A DNA stretch of 64,000 nt from positions 395,612-459,611 of the forward strand of contig NZ_LMIA01000001.1 of the NCBI RefSeq assembly GCF_001428565.1, read 5' to 3'. Within the stretch, counting starts at the first letter, position 1, and each line of letters opens with the position of its first letter. This document shows, piece after piece, positions 7,300 to 15,635 of this stretch. The stretch comes from Nocardioides sp. Root190 (GTDB taxonomy: Bacteria; Actinomycetota; Actinomycetes; Propionibacteriales; Nocardioidaceae). The notes beneath the pieces are model-generated. The model was not told where the DNA came from. It saw only the letters and a list, made by a program, of their open reading frames with translations, and did not search any database. Position numbers and translations under genes: made by a program.

Positions 7300-8900
7300 T
7301 CCAACAACCCCAGCGCGCGGCGGCGTTCCTCTCCGCGGAGCATCCCCTTGCGGATCTTGCCGGTGACCGTGCGCGGCAGGGTCGCGACCACCTCGATGCG
7401 CACCGGCCGCTTGTACGCCGCCAGCCGCTCCTCGGCGGCGCCACGGACTGCTGCGAGGAGCTCGTCGACATCGGCCTGCGGGTCGGCCGGGACGACGTAG
7501 GCGACGACGGCCTCGCCGGTCTGCTCGTCCGGGGTCCCGAGCACGGCCGTCTGCCGGACACCGGCCACCGAGCCGAGGACCGCCTCGACCTCGGTCGGGT
7601 AGACGTTGAAGCCGGAGACGATCACGATCTCCTTGACCCGGTCGACCAGGAACAGGTCGCCGTCGGCGTCCAGGAATCCGATGTCCCCCGTGGGCCACCA
7701 GCCCTCGTGGTCCGGCGCGTCGGCGCCGTCGGGCCAGTAGCCACTGAACAGGTTGCGGCCCCGGATCTGGATCTCGCCCGGATCGTCGGACTCGCTGCCG
7801 GTGAGGGGCGTGCCGTCCTCGTCGACCAGGCGCAGCCCGATGCCGTCGAGCGCGGCGCCGACGGAGCCGGCCTTGGACGTCGTGGACAGGAGGGTGCTGG
7901 TGACCACCGGCGAGGCCTCGGTGAGGCCGTAGCCCTGGTGCACCGGCACCTGCGCGAGCGCGGTGAACTCCTCGACGACCTCGGCGGACAGGGGCGCCGA
8001 CCCGGACAGGATCATCCGGACCGGGCCGAGCCGCTCGGCGAGCGCGTCCATGCCACGCCACGCGACGAACACCGGAGGCGCGACGGGGACGACGCTGCAG
8101 GCCTCGTCCTCGATCAGGTCGAGGGTGCCCTCCGGGTCGAAGCGGTCGGTCAGGACGAGCTTGGCGCGGTGCCGGATGACGCCACCGAGGACGGCACCGA
8201 GCCCGTAGACGTGGAAGAGGGGGAGCACGCCGAGGACGACGTCGTCGGCGTGGATCATCGGCGGGTCGACGGTCGCGACCTGGTCGACGTTGGCCAGCAG
8301 GGCCCGGTGCGTGAGCATCGCCGCCCGCGGCATCCCGGAGGTGCCGCTCGTGTAGAGGAGGACCGCGAGCTTCTCGGGGTCCTGCAGCGGCGGGACGTCG
8401 CGGGCGGGCTCGGCCCGCAGGGCGTCGTACACGTCCTCGGTGGGGTCGGCGTCGATGCCGACCACCACGACGTGCGGCACGGGCCGCCCCTCGTCATGGG
8501 CCGCGGCGGTGACCTCGGTGCGGCCGACGGCGGCACGCACCCCCTCCACCGACGTCGCGTCGATCACGACCGTGCGGGCACCGGAGTCCACCAGCATCGC
8601 GGCGAGCTCGGCAGCGGTGGAGCCCGGATTGACGGGTACGGCGACCGCCTGGGTCCGCAACACGCCGAGGTAGGTCGTGACGAACTCGATCCGGTTGCCC
8701 ATCGCGAGCATCACCCGATGACCGGCCAGCACCCCGATCCGGCCCAGGCCGGTGGCGACGCGCGCCACCTCGTCCTCGAGCTCGGCCCAGGTCAGTCCAC
8801 GCCCACCCGCCTCGACGACGGCGAGCCGGTCCGGGAAGTCCGCGGCCGCTTCGCGCACCAGTGCCGCCACGTCGGGCACGGCCGCCTGGTCCTGGGACAT
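7296..8900 (-). CDS. Acyl-CoA synthetase (AMP-dependent ligase)
   Basis: 534 residues, a complete ANL-superfamily enzyme. The phosphate-binding loop LLYTSGTSGMPRAAM, the YGLTEASPV adenine motif, TGDIGFLDADG, and the C-terminal catalytic lysine in TVTGKIRKGML are all present. It activates a carboxylate, most likely a fatty acid, through an acyl-adenylate and loads it on CoA; chain length cannot be read from sequence. It is divergent from the HAD phosphatase, with only 68 bases between, and overlaps the glutaredoxin-like gene downstream. Confidence 0.92.
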   Translation of the reverse strand: MSQDQAAVPDVAALVREAAADFPDRLAVVEAGGRGLTWAELEDEVARVATGLGRIGVLAGHRVMLAMGNRIEFVTTYLGVLRTQAVAVPVNPGSTAAELAAMLVDSGARTVVIDATSVEGVRAAVGRTEVTAAAHDEGRPVPHVVVVGIDADPTEDVYDALRAEPARDVPPLQDPEKLAVLLYTSGTSGMPRAAMLTHRALLANVDQVATVDPPMIHADDVVLGVLPLFHVYGLGAVLGGVIRHRAKLVLTDRFDPEGTLDLIEDEACSVVPVAPPVFVAWRGMDALAERLGPVRMILSGSAPLSAEVVEEFTALAQVPVHQGYGLTEASPVVTSTLLSTTSKAGSVGAALDGIGLRLVDEDGTPLTGSESDDPGEIQIRGRNLFSGYWPDGADAPDHEGWWPTGDIGFLDADGDLFLVDRVKEIVIVSGFNVYPTEVEAVLGSVAGVRQTAVLGTPDEQTGEAVVAYVVPADPQADVDELLAAVRGAAEERLAAYKRPVRIEVVATLPRTVTGKIRKGMLRGEERRRALGLLE

Positions 8901-8968
8901 GGGGGCGATCCTACGACCACCGGAAGGACTGGGCCCCGCAGTCGCGACAGCATCTCTATGGTTGCCCC

Positions 8969-9850
8969 ATGGGTGCGCCCGCCGACCGGCCTCGCCGGCT
9001 TGACCTCCAGCAGCGATCGAAGCTCGCCGGGGAGGCCGCTGCGGCTGCCGCCGAGGTGGAGACCGCGCTCGCGCTGCCCGCCGATCCCCACGCCGCAGCC
9101 TTCTTCGACGTCGACAACACGGTGATGCAGGGGGCGAGCATCTTCCACCTCGCCCGCGGCCTCTACCGCCGGGACTTCTTCACCACCCGCGACCTGGTCG
9201 GCGCCGCGTGGAAGCAGGCGTACTTCCGGGTGGTCGGGGTGGAGGACCCCGAGCACGTCGCCGAGGCCCGCAACTCCGCCCTCGCCTTCATCGCCGGCCA
9301 CACCGTGACCGAGCTGGAGGAGATCGGTGAGGAGATCTTCGACGAGGCCATGGCCCACCGGATCTGGCCCGGCACCCGTGCCCTCGCCCAGATGCACCTC
9401 GACCAGGGTCAGCGGGTGTGGCTGGTGACCGCCGCGCCGATCGAGATCGCCGGCCTGATCGCCCGCCGCCTCGGGCTCACGGGTGCACTCGGCACCGTCG
9501 CCGAGCACGTCGACGGCGTCTACACGGGCAAGCTCGTCGGCGACATGCTCCACGGCCCGGCGAAGGCGGTCGCCGTCCAGGCGCTCGCTGAGCGCGAGGG
9601 GCTGGACCTGTCCGCCTGCTCGGCCTACAGCGATTCCGCCAACGACCTGCCGATGCTCGGCATGGTCGGCGATCCCTGCGCGATCAACCCCGACGCGAAG
9701 CTGCGCTCGTACGCCCGGGCCCATGGCTGGCGGATCCACGACTACCGCACCGGTCGCAAGGCGGCCCGCGCCGGGCTGGTGATGGGTTCGGCCGCGACCG
9801 GGGCAGCGGTGGCCGGCGCCGTCGTACGCCGTCGGCTGCGCCGCCCCTGA
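8969..9850 (+). CDS. HAD-superfamily phosphatase (SerB-like, subfamily IB)
   Basis: 293 residues from ATG 8969. HAD motif I is FFDVDNTVM, motif II lies in WLVTAAP, and motif III/IV is AYSDSANDLPML. The C-terminus has a hydrophobic Gly/Ala-rich stretch (GLVMGSAATGAAVAGAVV) before a basic end, so it may touch the membrane. Relatives in actinobacteria (e.g. Rv0505c, called SerB1) are annotated as phosphoserine phosphatases, but the substrate is not certain; lipid-linked or small phosphoesters are possible. It lies upstream of the BldN-like sigma gene. Confidence 0.88.
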   Translation: MGAPADRPRRLDLQQRSKLAGEAAAAAAEVETALALPADPHAAAFFDVDNTVMQGASIFHLARGLYRRDFFTTRDLVGAAWKQAYFRVVGVEDPEHVAEARNSALAFIAGHTVTELEEIGEEIFDEAMAHRIWPGTRALAQMHLDQGQRVWLVTAAPIEIAGLIARRLGLTGALGTVAEHVDGVYTGKLVGDMLHGPAKAVAVQALAEREGLDLSACSAYSDSANDLPMLGMVGDPCAINPDAKLRSYARAHGWRIHDYRTGRKAARAGLVMGSAATGAAVAGAVVRRRLRRP

Positions 9851-9992
9851 CCGGTCCCGGAGCGTCCCGGAACACGCTCGCGATGACTACTCAGGACCAC
9901 TCGTTCCTGGCCGATCGGTTATCGCATTCAGGTACCACGGCGAAAGGATCCACCGTAGGATCGCGTGCGGGGGTACGAGGGAGGGGTCCGGT

Positions 9993-10805
9993 ATGACCTG
10001 GGATCGCAATGACGTCGCGCGCGGGCTCGAAGCCCTGCGCGCCGCTGTCGTCGCCTCCCTCGCCCTGGACCTCGCTCCGGCCCTCGCCGGCGGCGCTCTC
10101 CCGGGGGGCAACCCAACCGCTGCCCGCCGCACCGACCACTGGCTGCTGAGCGAGGCCCACGCCGAGCTCCCCCAGGAGGACGGCTTCGACCGCAGCGCAG
10201 GCGGCGGTGGCTACGGCGACGCGACGCTCGCGACCTCCTCCGAGGACTCCGCCGAGGCCCGTGAGCGCCTGATCGGTCTCGTCGAGCTCGCCCGCGGCGG
10301 CGACGCCGAGGCGTTCGGCCTCCTCTACGACCACTACCAGCCGTCGGTCTACCGCTTCCTCTACTACCGCACCCGTTCGATCGTCGTCGCCGAGGACCTC
10401 TGCTCGGAGACGTTCTTCCGCGCCCTGCGCAACATGCCGTCCTTCCGCTGGCAGGGCAAGGACTTCGGCGCCTGGCTGATGACGATCGCGCGCAACCTGG
10501 CCACCGACCACTTCAAGGCCGGACGGACCCGTCTCGAGCTCACCACCGAGGACATGGGACAGCACGACGCCTCGACCGAGGGTCCCGAGAACGCCGTCCT
10601 CGCCAGCCTCACCAACGAGATCCTGCTCCAGTCGCTGACCAAGCTGCCGAACGAGCAGCGGGACTGCCTGGTGATGAGGTTCCTGCAGGGCATGAGCATC
10701 GCCGAGACGGCGGCTGCCCTGGGGCGTAGCGACGGCGCCATCAAGCAGCTGCAGCTCCGCGGCGTGCGCAACCTCGCCAAACTGATGCCCGAGGGCCTGC
10801 GATGA
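9993..10805 (+). CDS. bldN: ECF-type RNA polymerase sigma factor, BldN-like
   Basis: 270 residues. Sigma region 2 covers about 100-170 (LYDHYQPSVYRFLYYRTR, AEDLCSETFFRALRNMPSF, WLMTIARNLATDHFK); region 4 covers about 210-265 (LPNEQRDCLVMRFLQGMS, SDGAIKQLQLRGVRNLAKL). Both resemble Streptomyces BldN closely. The first ~88 residues are outside any sigma domain, comparable to the pro-sequence that must be removed from Streptomyces BldN. The next gene looks like its anti-sigma partner RsbN. A good Shine-Dalgarno (GGGAGGGG) precedes ATG 9993. In Streptomyces BldN controls aerial development; its role here is open. Confidence 0.9.
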   Translation: MTWDRNDVARGLEALRAAVVASLALDLAPALAGGALPGGNPTAARRTDHWLLSEAHAELPQEDGFDRSAGGGGYGDATLATSSEDSAEARERLIGLVELARGGDAEAFGLLYDHYQPSVYRFLYYRTRSIVVAEDLCSETFFRALRNMPSFRWQGKDFGAWLMTIARNLATDHFKAGRTRLELTTEDMGQHDASTEGPENAVLASLTNEILLQSLTKLPNEQRDCLVMRFLQGMSIAETAAALGRSDGAIKQLQLRGVRNLAKLMPEGLR

Positions 10806-10926
10806 CCCATTCGAACCATGCCGGAGTGACCGTCCGCACCGTAACCACCTCGCCCGTCTCGTCGTTGGACCTCCGAGAGAGCAATGGGGCCTCCACGGCC
10901 CTCCTGACACGAGGACGGACGTTGTG

Positions 10927-12021
10927 ATGCGCGGGAACGGCTGGACGCGAGGCGCCGACGAGTTCGACGCCCTGATCTCCGGCGGCGCCGGCGACGCGGA
11001 CCAGTACTCCGACCTCCTCGAGCTCGTGGCCTCGTTGCGCGCGACTCCCCCGGTCTCGGCTCGCCCCGACTTCGTCGCCTCCCTGCGCACCCAGCTGATC
11101 GCGGCTGCCGAGCGCGCCCCGGCCCAGGCCCAGTCCGACCTCGCGGTCCGGCTGACCCCGCGCCAGCGTCGCGGCTCCCGCGAGCGCCGTCTGGCCGCCC
11201 TCGTCGGCGGGTTCGCCGTCGTCTCGGCGACCGGCTCGATGGCCATGGCCGCCCAGGACGCACTCCCCGGGGACGTGCTCTACCCCGTCAAGCGGGCGAT
11301 CGAGAACGCGCAGACCAACCTGCAGCGTGACGGCGCCTCCAAGTCCGACACCCTGATCGCGCACGCCGAGGCCCGCCTCGACGAGGTCCAGGAGCTCGCC
11401 GCCCGTGACGCCGGCGCCGACGTGATCTCCGCGACGCTGCAGGACTTCACCGATCAGTCCGAGCAGGCCTCCGAGTTCGCCCTCGACGACTACGCAGCGA
11501 CCGGCAAGACCGCGCCGATCGCCGAGCTGCGCGCATTCGCCGCGGACAGCATGGACATCCTCGGCGCCCTCGGCCCGATCGTGCCCGACTCCACCCGCTC
11601 GATCCTGATCACGGCGACCCAGACCGTGCGCCAGATCGACAGCGCTGCGTGGGAGGCGTGCCCGAGCTGCGCCGACAACGACATCGCCGAGGTGCCGGAC
11701 TTCGCGCTGCAGAGCCTGAACAAGGTCCTCAACGGCCCGATCACCGACGCCGCGTCGGTCACCAAGCCGGTGCCGAACGACAAGCCGACCAAGGCCGCCC
11801 CCTCGGACGGCCCCTCGAACACCCCGTCGCCGTCCGCCGGCCCCTCGGGCAAGCCCAGCTCCACGCCGGGCGCCCCGAACCTCGGCCCGCTCGACGACCT
11901 CACCAAGGACATCCTCGACCCGATCACCGGCACCCCGTCCGGCACGGACAAGGGTCTGGCCGGAACGGTCGTCGACGGCGTCACCGGCATCCTCGGTGGA
12001 CTCGGCGCCCTCCTGAAGTGA
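10927..12021 (+). CDS. DUF5667 protein, RsbN-like putative anti-sigma factor
   Basis: 364 residues from ATG 10927; the GTG three bases upstream is also possible. An N-terminal cytosolic part (1-95) is followed by a hydrophobic segment (VGGFAVVSATGSMAMAA, about 96-112) and the signature ALPGDVLYPVKRAIEN of DUF5667. The external region has a cysteine pair (CPSCADN) and then a Ser/Pro/Thr-rich, wall-spanning-type stretch before a final hydrophobic Gly-rich end. In Streptomyces the gene after bldN encodes RsbN, which holds BldN inactive; position and topology support the same job here (inference). The stop codon is the first triplet of a 75-bp tandem duplication. Confidence 0.82.
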   Translation: MRGNGWTRGADEFDALISGGAGDADQYSDLLELVASLRATPPVSARPDFVASLRTQLIAAAERAPAQAQSDLAVRLTPRQRRGSRERRLAALVGGFAVVSATGSMAMAAQDALPGDVLYPVKRAIENAQTNLQRDGASKSDTLIAHAEARLDEVQELAARDAGADVISATLQDFTDQSEQASEFALDDYAATGKTAPIAELRAFAADSMDILGALGPIVPDSTRSILITATQTVRQIDSAAWEACPSCADNDIAEVPDFALQSLNKVLNGPITDAASVTKPVPNDKPTKAAPSDGPSNTPSPSAGPSGKPSSTPGAPNLGPLDDLTKDILDPITGTPSGTDKGLAGTVVDGVTGILGGLGALLK

Positions 12022-12321
12022 GCGCGCTGCGCGTGAGCTTGCGAACGCGCAGGTGAAGCGTCAGGTCGAGTAGCGCCGCGACCGAGGAACGAGTGAGCGC
12101 GCTGCGCGTGAGCTTGCGAACGCGCAGGTGAAGCGTCAGGTCGAGTAGCGCCGCGACCGAGGAACGAGGTCGCGGCGCGCGTATCGAGACCAGCGACGCG
12201 CGTATCGAGACCGGAGCGGGTGGTCTCGATACGGCCTCGCCCAGGGGCTCGGCCTACTCGACCAACGACAGGGCTCGGCCCACTCGACCAACGACAGGGC
12301 TCGGCCTACTCGACCAACGAC
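12019..12321. repeat. Composite palindromic element R1 (convergent gene junction)
   Basis: This 313-base gap without a gene contains, in order: a perfect tandem duplication of 75 bp (12019-12093 and 12094-12168) that begins with the TGA of the preceding gene; an inner inverted repeat CGTATCGAGACC (12180-12191, again 12201-12212) with GGTCTCGATACG (12222-12233); an outer pair GGTCGAGTAG (12139-12148) with CTACTCGACC (12254-12263); and three 26-bp tandem copies ending ACTCGACCAACGAC (12244-12321). Nested stems between two converging genes suggest a bidirectional terminator or a mobile palindromic repeat. A sister element with the same plan is at 27340-27607. No ORF in it looks real. Confidence 0.85.
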
Positions 12322-12334
12322 GGGGGTCGGCCGC

Positions 12335-13720
12335 CTACTTGAAGACGGACTCGCGCTCCATGAGCAGGCTGTAGAGCGTCTGCTGGATCGTCTCGCGCAC
12401 CTGGTCGGTCACGTTGAACACGAGCATCGGGTCCTCGGCCGCTCCGGCGTCGTACTCGTCGGTGCGGATCGGCTCGCCGAACTCCAGCAGCCACTTCGAC
12501 GGAAGCGGCACCAGGCCGAGCGGGCCGAGCAGCGGGAAGAACGGCGTGATCGGGATGTAGGGCACGCCGAGCAGGCGGGCCAGCGAGGGGATGTTCCCGA
12601 CGAGCGGGTAGATCTCCTCGGCGCCGACCACCGACAGCGGCACGATCGGCACGCCGGTGCGCAGCGCGGCGGAGACGAAGCCACCGCGGCCGAAGCGCTG
12701 GAGCTTGTAACGGTCGGAGAACGGCTTGCCGATGCCCTTGAAGCCCTCGGGCCACACGCCGACGAGCTCGCCGCCGCGCAGCATCCGTTCGGCGTCCTCG
12801 CTGCAGGCCAGGGTGGCGCCGCCCTTGCGGGCGAGCGAGCCGACCACGGGGAGGCGGAACACGAGGTCCGCCCCGAGCGGGCGCAGGTGGCGCCCGGAGT
12901 GGTCATGGATCGAGACCATCGTCATCAGGCCGTCGACCGGGATCGTTCCGGAGTGGTTCGACACCACGAGGGCGCCGCCGTCGGCGGGGATGTTCTCGAT
13001 GCCCCGGACCTCGATGCGGAACCACTTCTGGGCGACCGGACGCAGCGCGGCCATGAAGAACCGCTCGGTGACCTCCTGGTCGAAGCCGTACTCGTCGACG
13101 GCGTAGTCGCCGGTGAGCCGACGACGCAGGAACGCAAGGAAGCGCGCGAGCTGGGGCTCCCACTGGTCGCCGAACAGCTCCTTGGCGGCGTGCTGGAAGG
13201 CAGCCAGCCAGTCACTGACCGGAATCCCGGCGAGCGGGCTCAGGGAGCGCTCCTCGGTGCGCGCGGCAGGCACGGCGGGCGGCGCCTGGCCGGCCTCGTC
13301 GAGCAACGAGGCGGTCTCGATGACCGGCGCGTCGTCGGCGATCCGGACGACCGGCTCGGACGCGGGGGTGGGCCTCGGTCGGCTCTTGCGGGCCGTCGAC
13401 TTCTTGGGCGCCGCTGCCGCAGCTGCGGCGGCGCGCTGCTGGGCAGCGATCTGCGCCGTCGGGGTCGCGGCAGCGGTGCTGTCGGGTTCGCTCGACCGGG
13501 GCGCCGGATCGGTGTGCTGCGGGCCGGTGCGCTCGGTGTCGGTGCGCTCCTCCGCCGGCTCGCTCGTCGACTCCTTCGAGGCCGCGGACGGCTTCGAGGC
13601 GGACTTGCGAGGCGAGCTGCCCTTGGCCGCGAGCCCGCGAGCAGCCGCGGACGGACGGGTGCCCGTGCCACGACCCGGTTGTCCGCGGGTTCCGATCGGG
13701 ATGATCTCGGCGTCAGCCAT
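12335..13720 (-). CDS. Lysophospholipid/1-acylglycerol-3-phosphate acyltransferase family protein
   Basis: 461 residues from ATG 13720 (MADAEIIPIGTRGQPGRG). Residues 1 to ~150 are low-complexity and disordered (Ala/Lys/Ser/Pro). The C-terminal ~300 residues form a PlsC-type domain with the catalytic NHSGTIPVD motif and the WPEGFKGIG motif that contacts glycerol phosphate. It probably acylates a (lyso)phospholipid at the membrane; acceptor and chain are unknown. It overlaps the stop of the upstream epimerase gene by 8 bases. The same epimerase-acyltransferase pair occurs in M. tuberculosis (Rv0501-Rv0502), so the two likely act together. Confidence 0.88.
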   Translation of the reverse strand: MADAEIIPIGTRGQPGRGTGTRPSAAARGLAAKGSSPRKSASKPSAASKESTSEPAEERTDTERTGPQHTDPAPRSSEPDSTAAATPTAQIAAQQRAAAAAAAAPKKSTARKSRPRPTPASEPVVRIADDAPVIETASLLDEAGQAPPAVPAARTEERSLSPLAGIPVSDWLAAFQHAAKELFGDQWEPQLARFLAFLRRRLTGDYAVDEYGFDQEVTERFFMAALRPVAQKWFRIEVRGIENIPADGGALVVSNHSGTIPVDGLMTMVSIHDHSGRHLRPLGADLVFRLPVVGSLARKGGATLACSEDAERMLRGGELVGVWPEGFKGIGKPFSDRYKLQRFGRGGFVSAALRTGVPIVPLSVVGAEEIYPLVGNIPSLARLLGVPYIPITPFFPLLGPLGLVPLPSKWLLEFGEPIRTDEYDAGAAEDPMLVFNVTDQVRETIQQTLYSLLMERESVFK

Positions 13721-14774
13721 CCGTGCCTCCGGCCACACTCAGCTGGGCGGGACGGTCCTCGTCGACCGGTGGTAGGTGCTCGGCGAGCGCGCCCAGGGCC
13801 TTCTCGACCCGGCGGGCCCCCGGCGGGAGCGAGGCGACGAACTCGGCGAACGCCGAGGCAGTCGTGTAGGTCGGCTCGAACCCGAGCTCGGTGCGCATCC
13901 GGGTCGTGTCGACTCCCCGCCCGTAGGTCAGGAAGGCGACCAGCTCGGGCGAGAGGTCCGCGACCCGCGCCGACTTGAGCGCGGAGCCGAGGCCGCCGAA
14001 GGCGACACCCGGCAGCGGGACGCTGGTGCGTCCGAGCCGGCGCAGCGCCTGGGAGAGCATGAGGAGTCCGTCGCCGGCGACGTTGAAGGTGCCCGGGACG
14101 TCGTTGACGACCGCGTGCCGCAGCACCCGGTTGAGGTCGGTCTCGTGCAGGAACTGCAGGCGCGGGTCGAAGCCGAGCACGGTGGGCAGCACCGGGAGGC
14201 GGAAGTACGACGCGAGCGGGCTGACCACGCGCGGACCGATGACGTTCGCGCAGCGCAGCAGGGTGACGCTGACGTCCGGGCGGCGGCGGGCGAACCCGCG
14301 CACGTAGCGCTCGACCTCGTTGACGTCCTTGCCGTACCCGCTGCGCGGGGGTCGGCGGGGTTCCATGTCCTCGGTGAACATCGCAGGATCACGGCTGCTG
14401 GCGCCGTACGCGGTGGTCGAGGACTTCACGACGACCTGGCGCAGCTGCTCGGACTTCTGGCACGCAGCGAGGAGCTGCATGGTCCCGATGACGTTGAGCT
14501 CCTTCATCGTGCCCCGCGCACCGGCAGAGCCGGGCGTGGCGATGACGCTCATGTGGACGACGGTGTCGACGTCCTCCTTGGCGATCACCTTGGCGATGAT
14601 CGGGTTGCGGATGTCCGCACGCACGAAAGCGACGTCACCGAGGTCCCCGCGAGGGGGGACCACGTCGACGCCGATGACGCGCTCGACCCCGGGGTCGGCG
14701 GCAAGGGTGCGCGCAAAGGTCCTGCCGAGGTCGCGTGAGACCCCCGTGACCAGAACCGTGCGACCTGCGCCCAT
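13713..14774 (-). CDS. NAD-dependent epimerase/dehydratase family protein (extended SDR)
   Basis: 353 residues. The N-terminal Rossmann motif is VLVTGVSRDLGRTFA (TGxxxxxG). SSTTAYG holds the usual active-site Ser/Thr; the expected YxxxK is irregular (SGYGKDVNE), so catalysis may differ from GalE-type enzymes. Actinobacterial homologues are labelled UDP-glucose epimerase-like (GalE2) without proof. Overlapping the acyltransferase gene downstream and lying just behind bS22, it fits the conserved bldN-proC neighbourhood. Substrate unknown. Confidence 0.85.
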   Translation of the reverse strand: MGAGRTVLVTGVSRDLGRTFARTLAADPGVERVIGVDVVPPRGDLGDVAFVRADIRNPIIAKVIAKEDVDTVVHMSVIATPGSAGARGTMKELNVIGTMQLLAACQKSEQLRQVVVKSSTTAYGASSRDPAMFTEDMEPRRPPRSGYGKDVNEVERYVRGFARRRPDVSVTLLRCANVIGPRVVSPLASYFRLPVLPTVLGFDPRLQFLHETDLNRVLRHAVVNDVPGTFNVAGDGLLMLSQALRRLGRTSVPLPGVAFGGLGSALKSARVADLSPELVAFLTYGRGVDTTRMRTELGFEPTYTTASAFAEFVASLPPGARRVEKALGALAEHLPPVDEDRPAQLSVAGGTDG

Positions 14775-14796
14775 CCCACTGACTCCTCAGGGCTTG

Positions 14797-14826
14797 GCCG
14801 GTGCGCCGTCCAGCGAGCGCACCGGC
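14797..14826 (-). terminator. Hairpin between bS22 gene and epimerase gene
   Basis: Perfect 10-bp inverted repeat GCCGGTGCGC (14797-14806) / GCGCACCGGC (14817-14826) with a 10-base loop, 15 bases after the bS22 stop and 22 bases before the epimerase start on the same strand. No U-tract follows, as is common in high-GC actinobacteria. It could end or attenuate transcription from the ribosomal protein gene. Confidence 0.55.
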
Positions 14827-14840
14827 GAGGCGAGCTGTGG

Positions 14841-14942
14841 CTACTTGCCGAGCTTGCGACGCTGAACGCGCGTCTTCTTCAGCAACTTGCGGTGCTTCTT
14901 CTTCGCCATCCGCTTGCGACGCTTCTTGATGACAGAACCCAC
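14841..14942 (-). CDS. 30S ribosomal protein bS22 (33 residues)
   Basis: A very short, extremely basic protein starting at GTG 14942: [19 protein letters not shown] followed by [14 protein letters not shown] and TAG. This is the actinobacterial bS22 protein (formerly the AURKAIP1/COX24-domain protein), which sits in the small subunit near the decoding region. A Shine-Dalgarno GGAGAGG lies about 7 bases upstream. Its place between the epimerase and the excisionase-like HTH gene matches Mycobacterium (Rv0500B) and Streptomyces, which supports the call. Length cut-offs often miss it. Confidence 0.95.
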   Translation of the reverse strand: MGSVIKKRRKRMAKKKHRKLLKKTRVQRRKLGK

Positions 14943-15105
14943 GTGGAACCTCTCCAGACACATCAGACGAGGTTCGCCCGACGTAAGTACGACGCCCCGG
15001 GCAGACCCCGGAGCACCGGGTCAGCCTATCGGGCACCGGGCGGGCTCGGTGAATCAGCGTCCGCGATGGGATCGAGATCGCACGTCCACCAACGGCTCGA
15101 GGCCT

Positions 15106-15137
15106 GCAGGCAGCACCGCGACAGCGGTGAATCCTGC
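15106..15137 (-). terminator. Possible terminator after the HTH gene
   Basis: Two-part stem: GCAGG (15106-15110) with CCTGC (15133-15137), and CACCGC (15114-15119) with GCGGTG (15124-15129), separated by a symmetric 3x3 internal loop and closed by a GACA tetraloop. It lies 59 bases beyond the stop of the HTH gene on the minus strand. The remaining 14943-15195 interval shows no gene. Confidence 0.4.
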
Positions 15138-15195
15138 AAGCCCCGACCGCACGCCCGGGCGTTCCGGAGAACCGGACCCAGGTGGTGCCGTGCGC

Positions 15196-15411
15196 TCAGC
15201 CGGCGTCGTAGAACGACCGGCGGAGGTACTCGTTGACGTCGTCCTCGGTGACCCGGAAGGAACGGCCGACCCGCACAGCGGGCAGCTCGCCGTTGTGAAC
15301 CAGGCGATAGACCGTCATCTTCGAGACACGCATCATCGAGGCGACCTCGGCAATGGTGAGGAATTTCGGGTCCGGAAGGGACTCGGTGCGCTCGCGCGAC
15401 GGAGGAGCCAT
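15196..15411 (-). CDS. Excisionase-family helix-turn-helix DNA-binding protein
   Basis: 71 residues from ATG 15411 (MAPPSRERTESLPDPKF). The core FLTIAEVASMMRVSKMTVYR followed by LVHNGELPAVRVGRSFRV is a MerR/excisionase-type winged HTH. A longer reading from ATG 15462 adds 17 weakly conserved residues. Close relatives sit beside bS22 and proC across actinobacteria (Rv0500A and a Streptomyces counterpart), so this is a conserved chromosomal regulator and not a phage excisionase. Targets are unknown. The divergent HAD gene leaves a 224-base shared upstream region. Confidence 0.9.
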   Translation of the reverse strand: MAPPSRERTESLPDPKFLTIAEVASMMRVSKMTVYRLVHNGELPAVRVGRSFRVTEDDVNEYLRRSFYDAG

Positions 15412-15635
15412 GAGAACCACGCTTTCTGCGCGTCCGTCACCGCCTTCCCCAGCTGTGAACATGCGGACGCCTAGCCGTGAGAATAGGGCCGGATGTGACT
15501 CATGGGGAAGAGTTTGACCTATGAAACTTTTGAGGCGCGGCGTGTCGGCTTGACCTGACCCCCGCGAGGACTTTCGAACTACACGGTTGTCATCCGTCGG
15601 CAGCGGTGTCGGAGGCGGCTGGCAGACTGCCTCGC

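Noticed and set aside
15196..15411. Phage excisionase from a prophage remnant
   Set aside because: No integrase, attachment site or phage gene nearby; the gene is part of a conserved chromosomal order.
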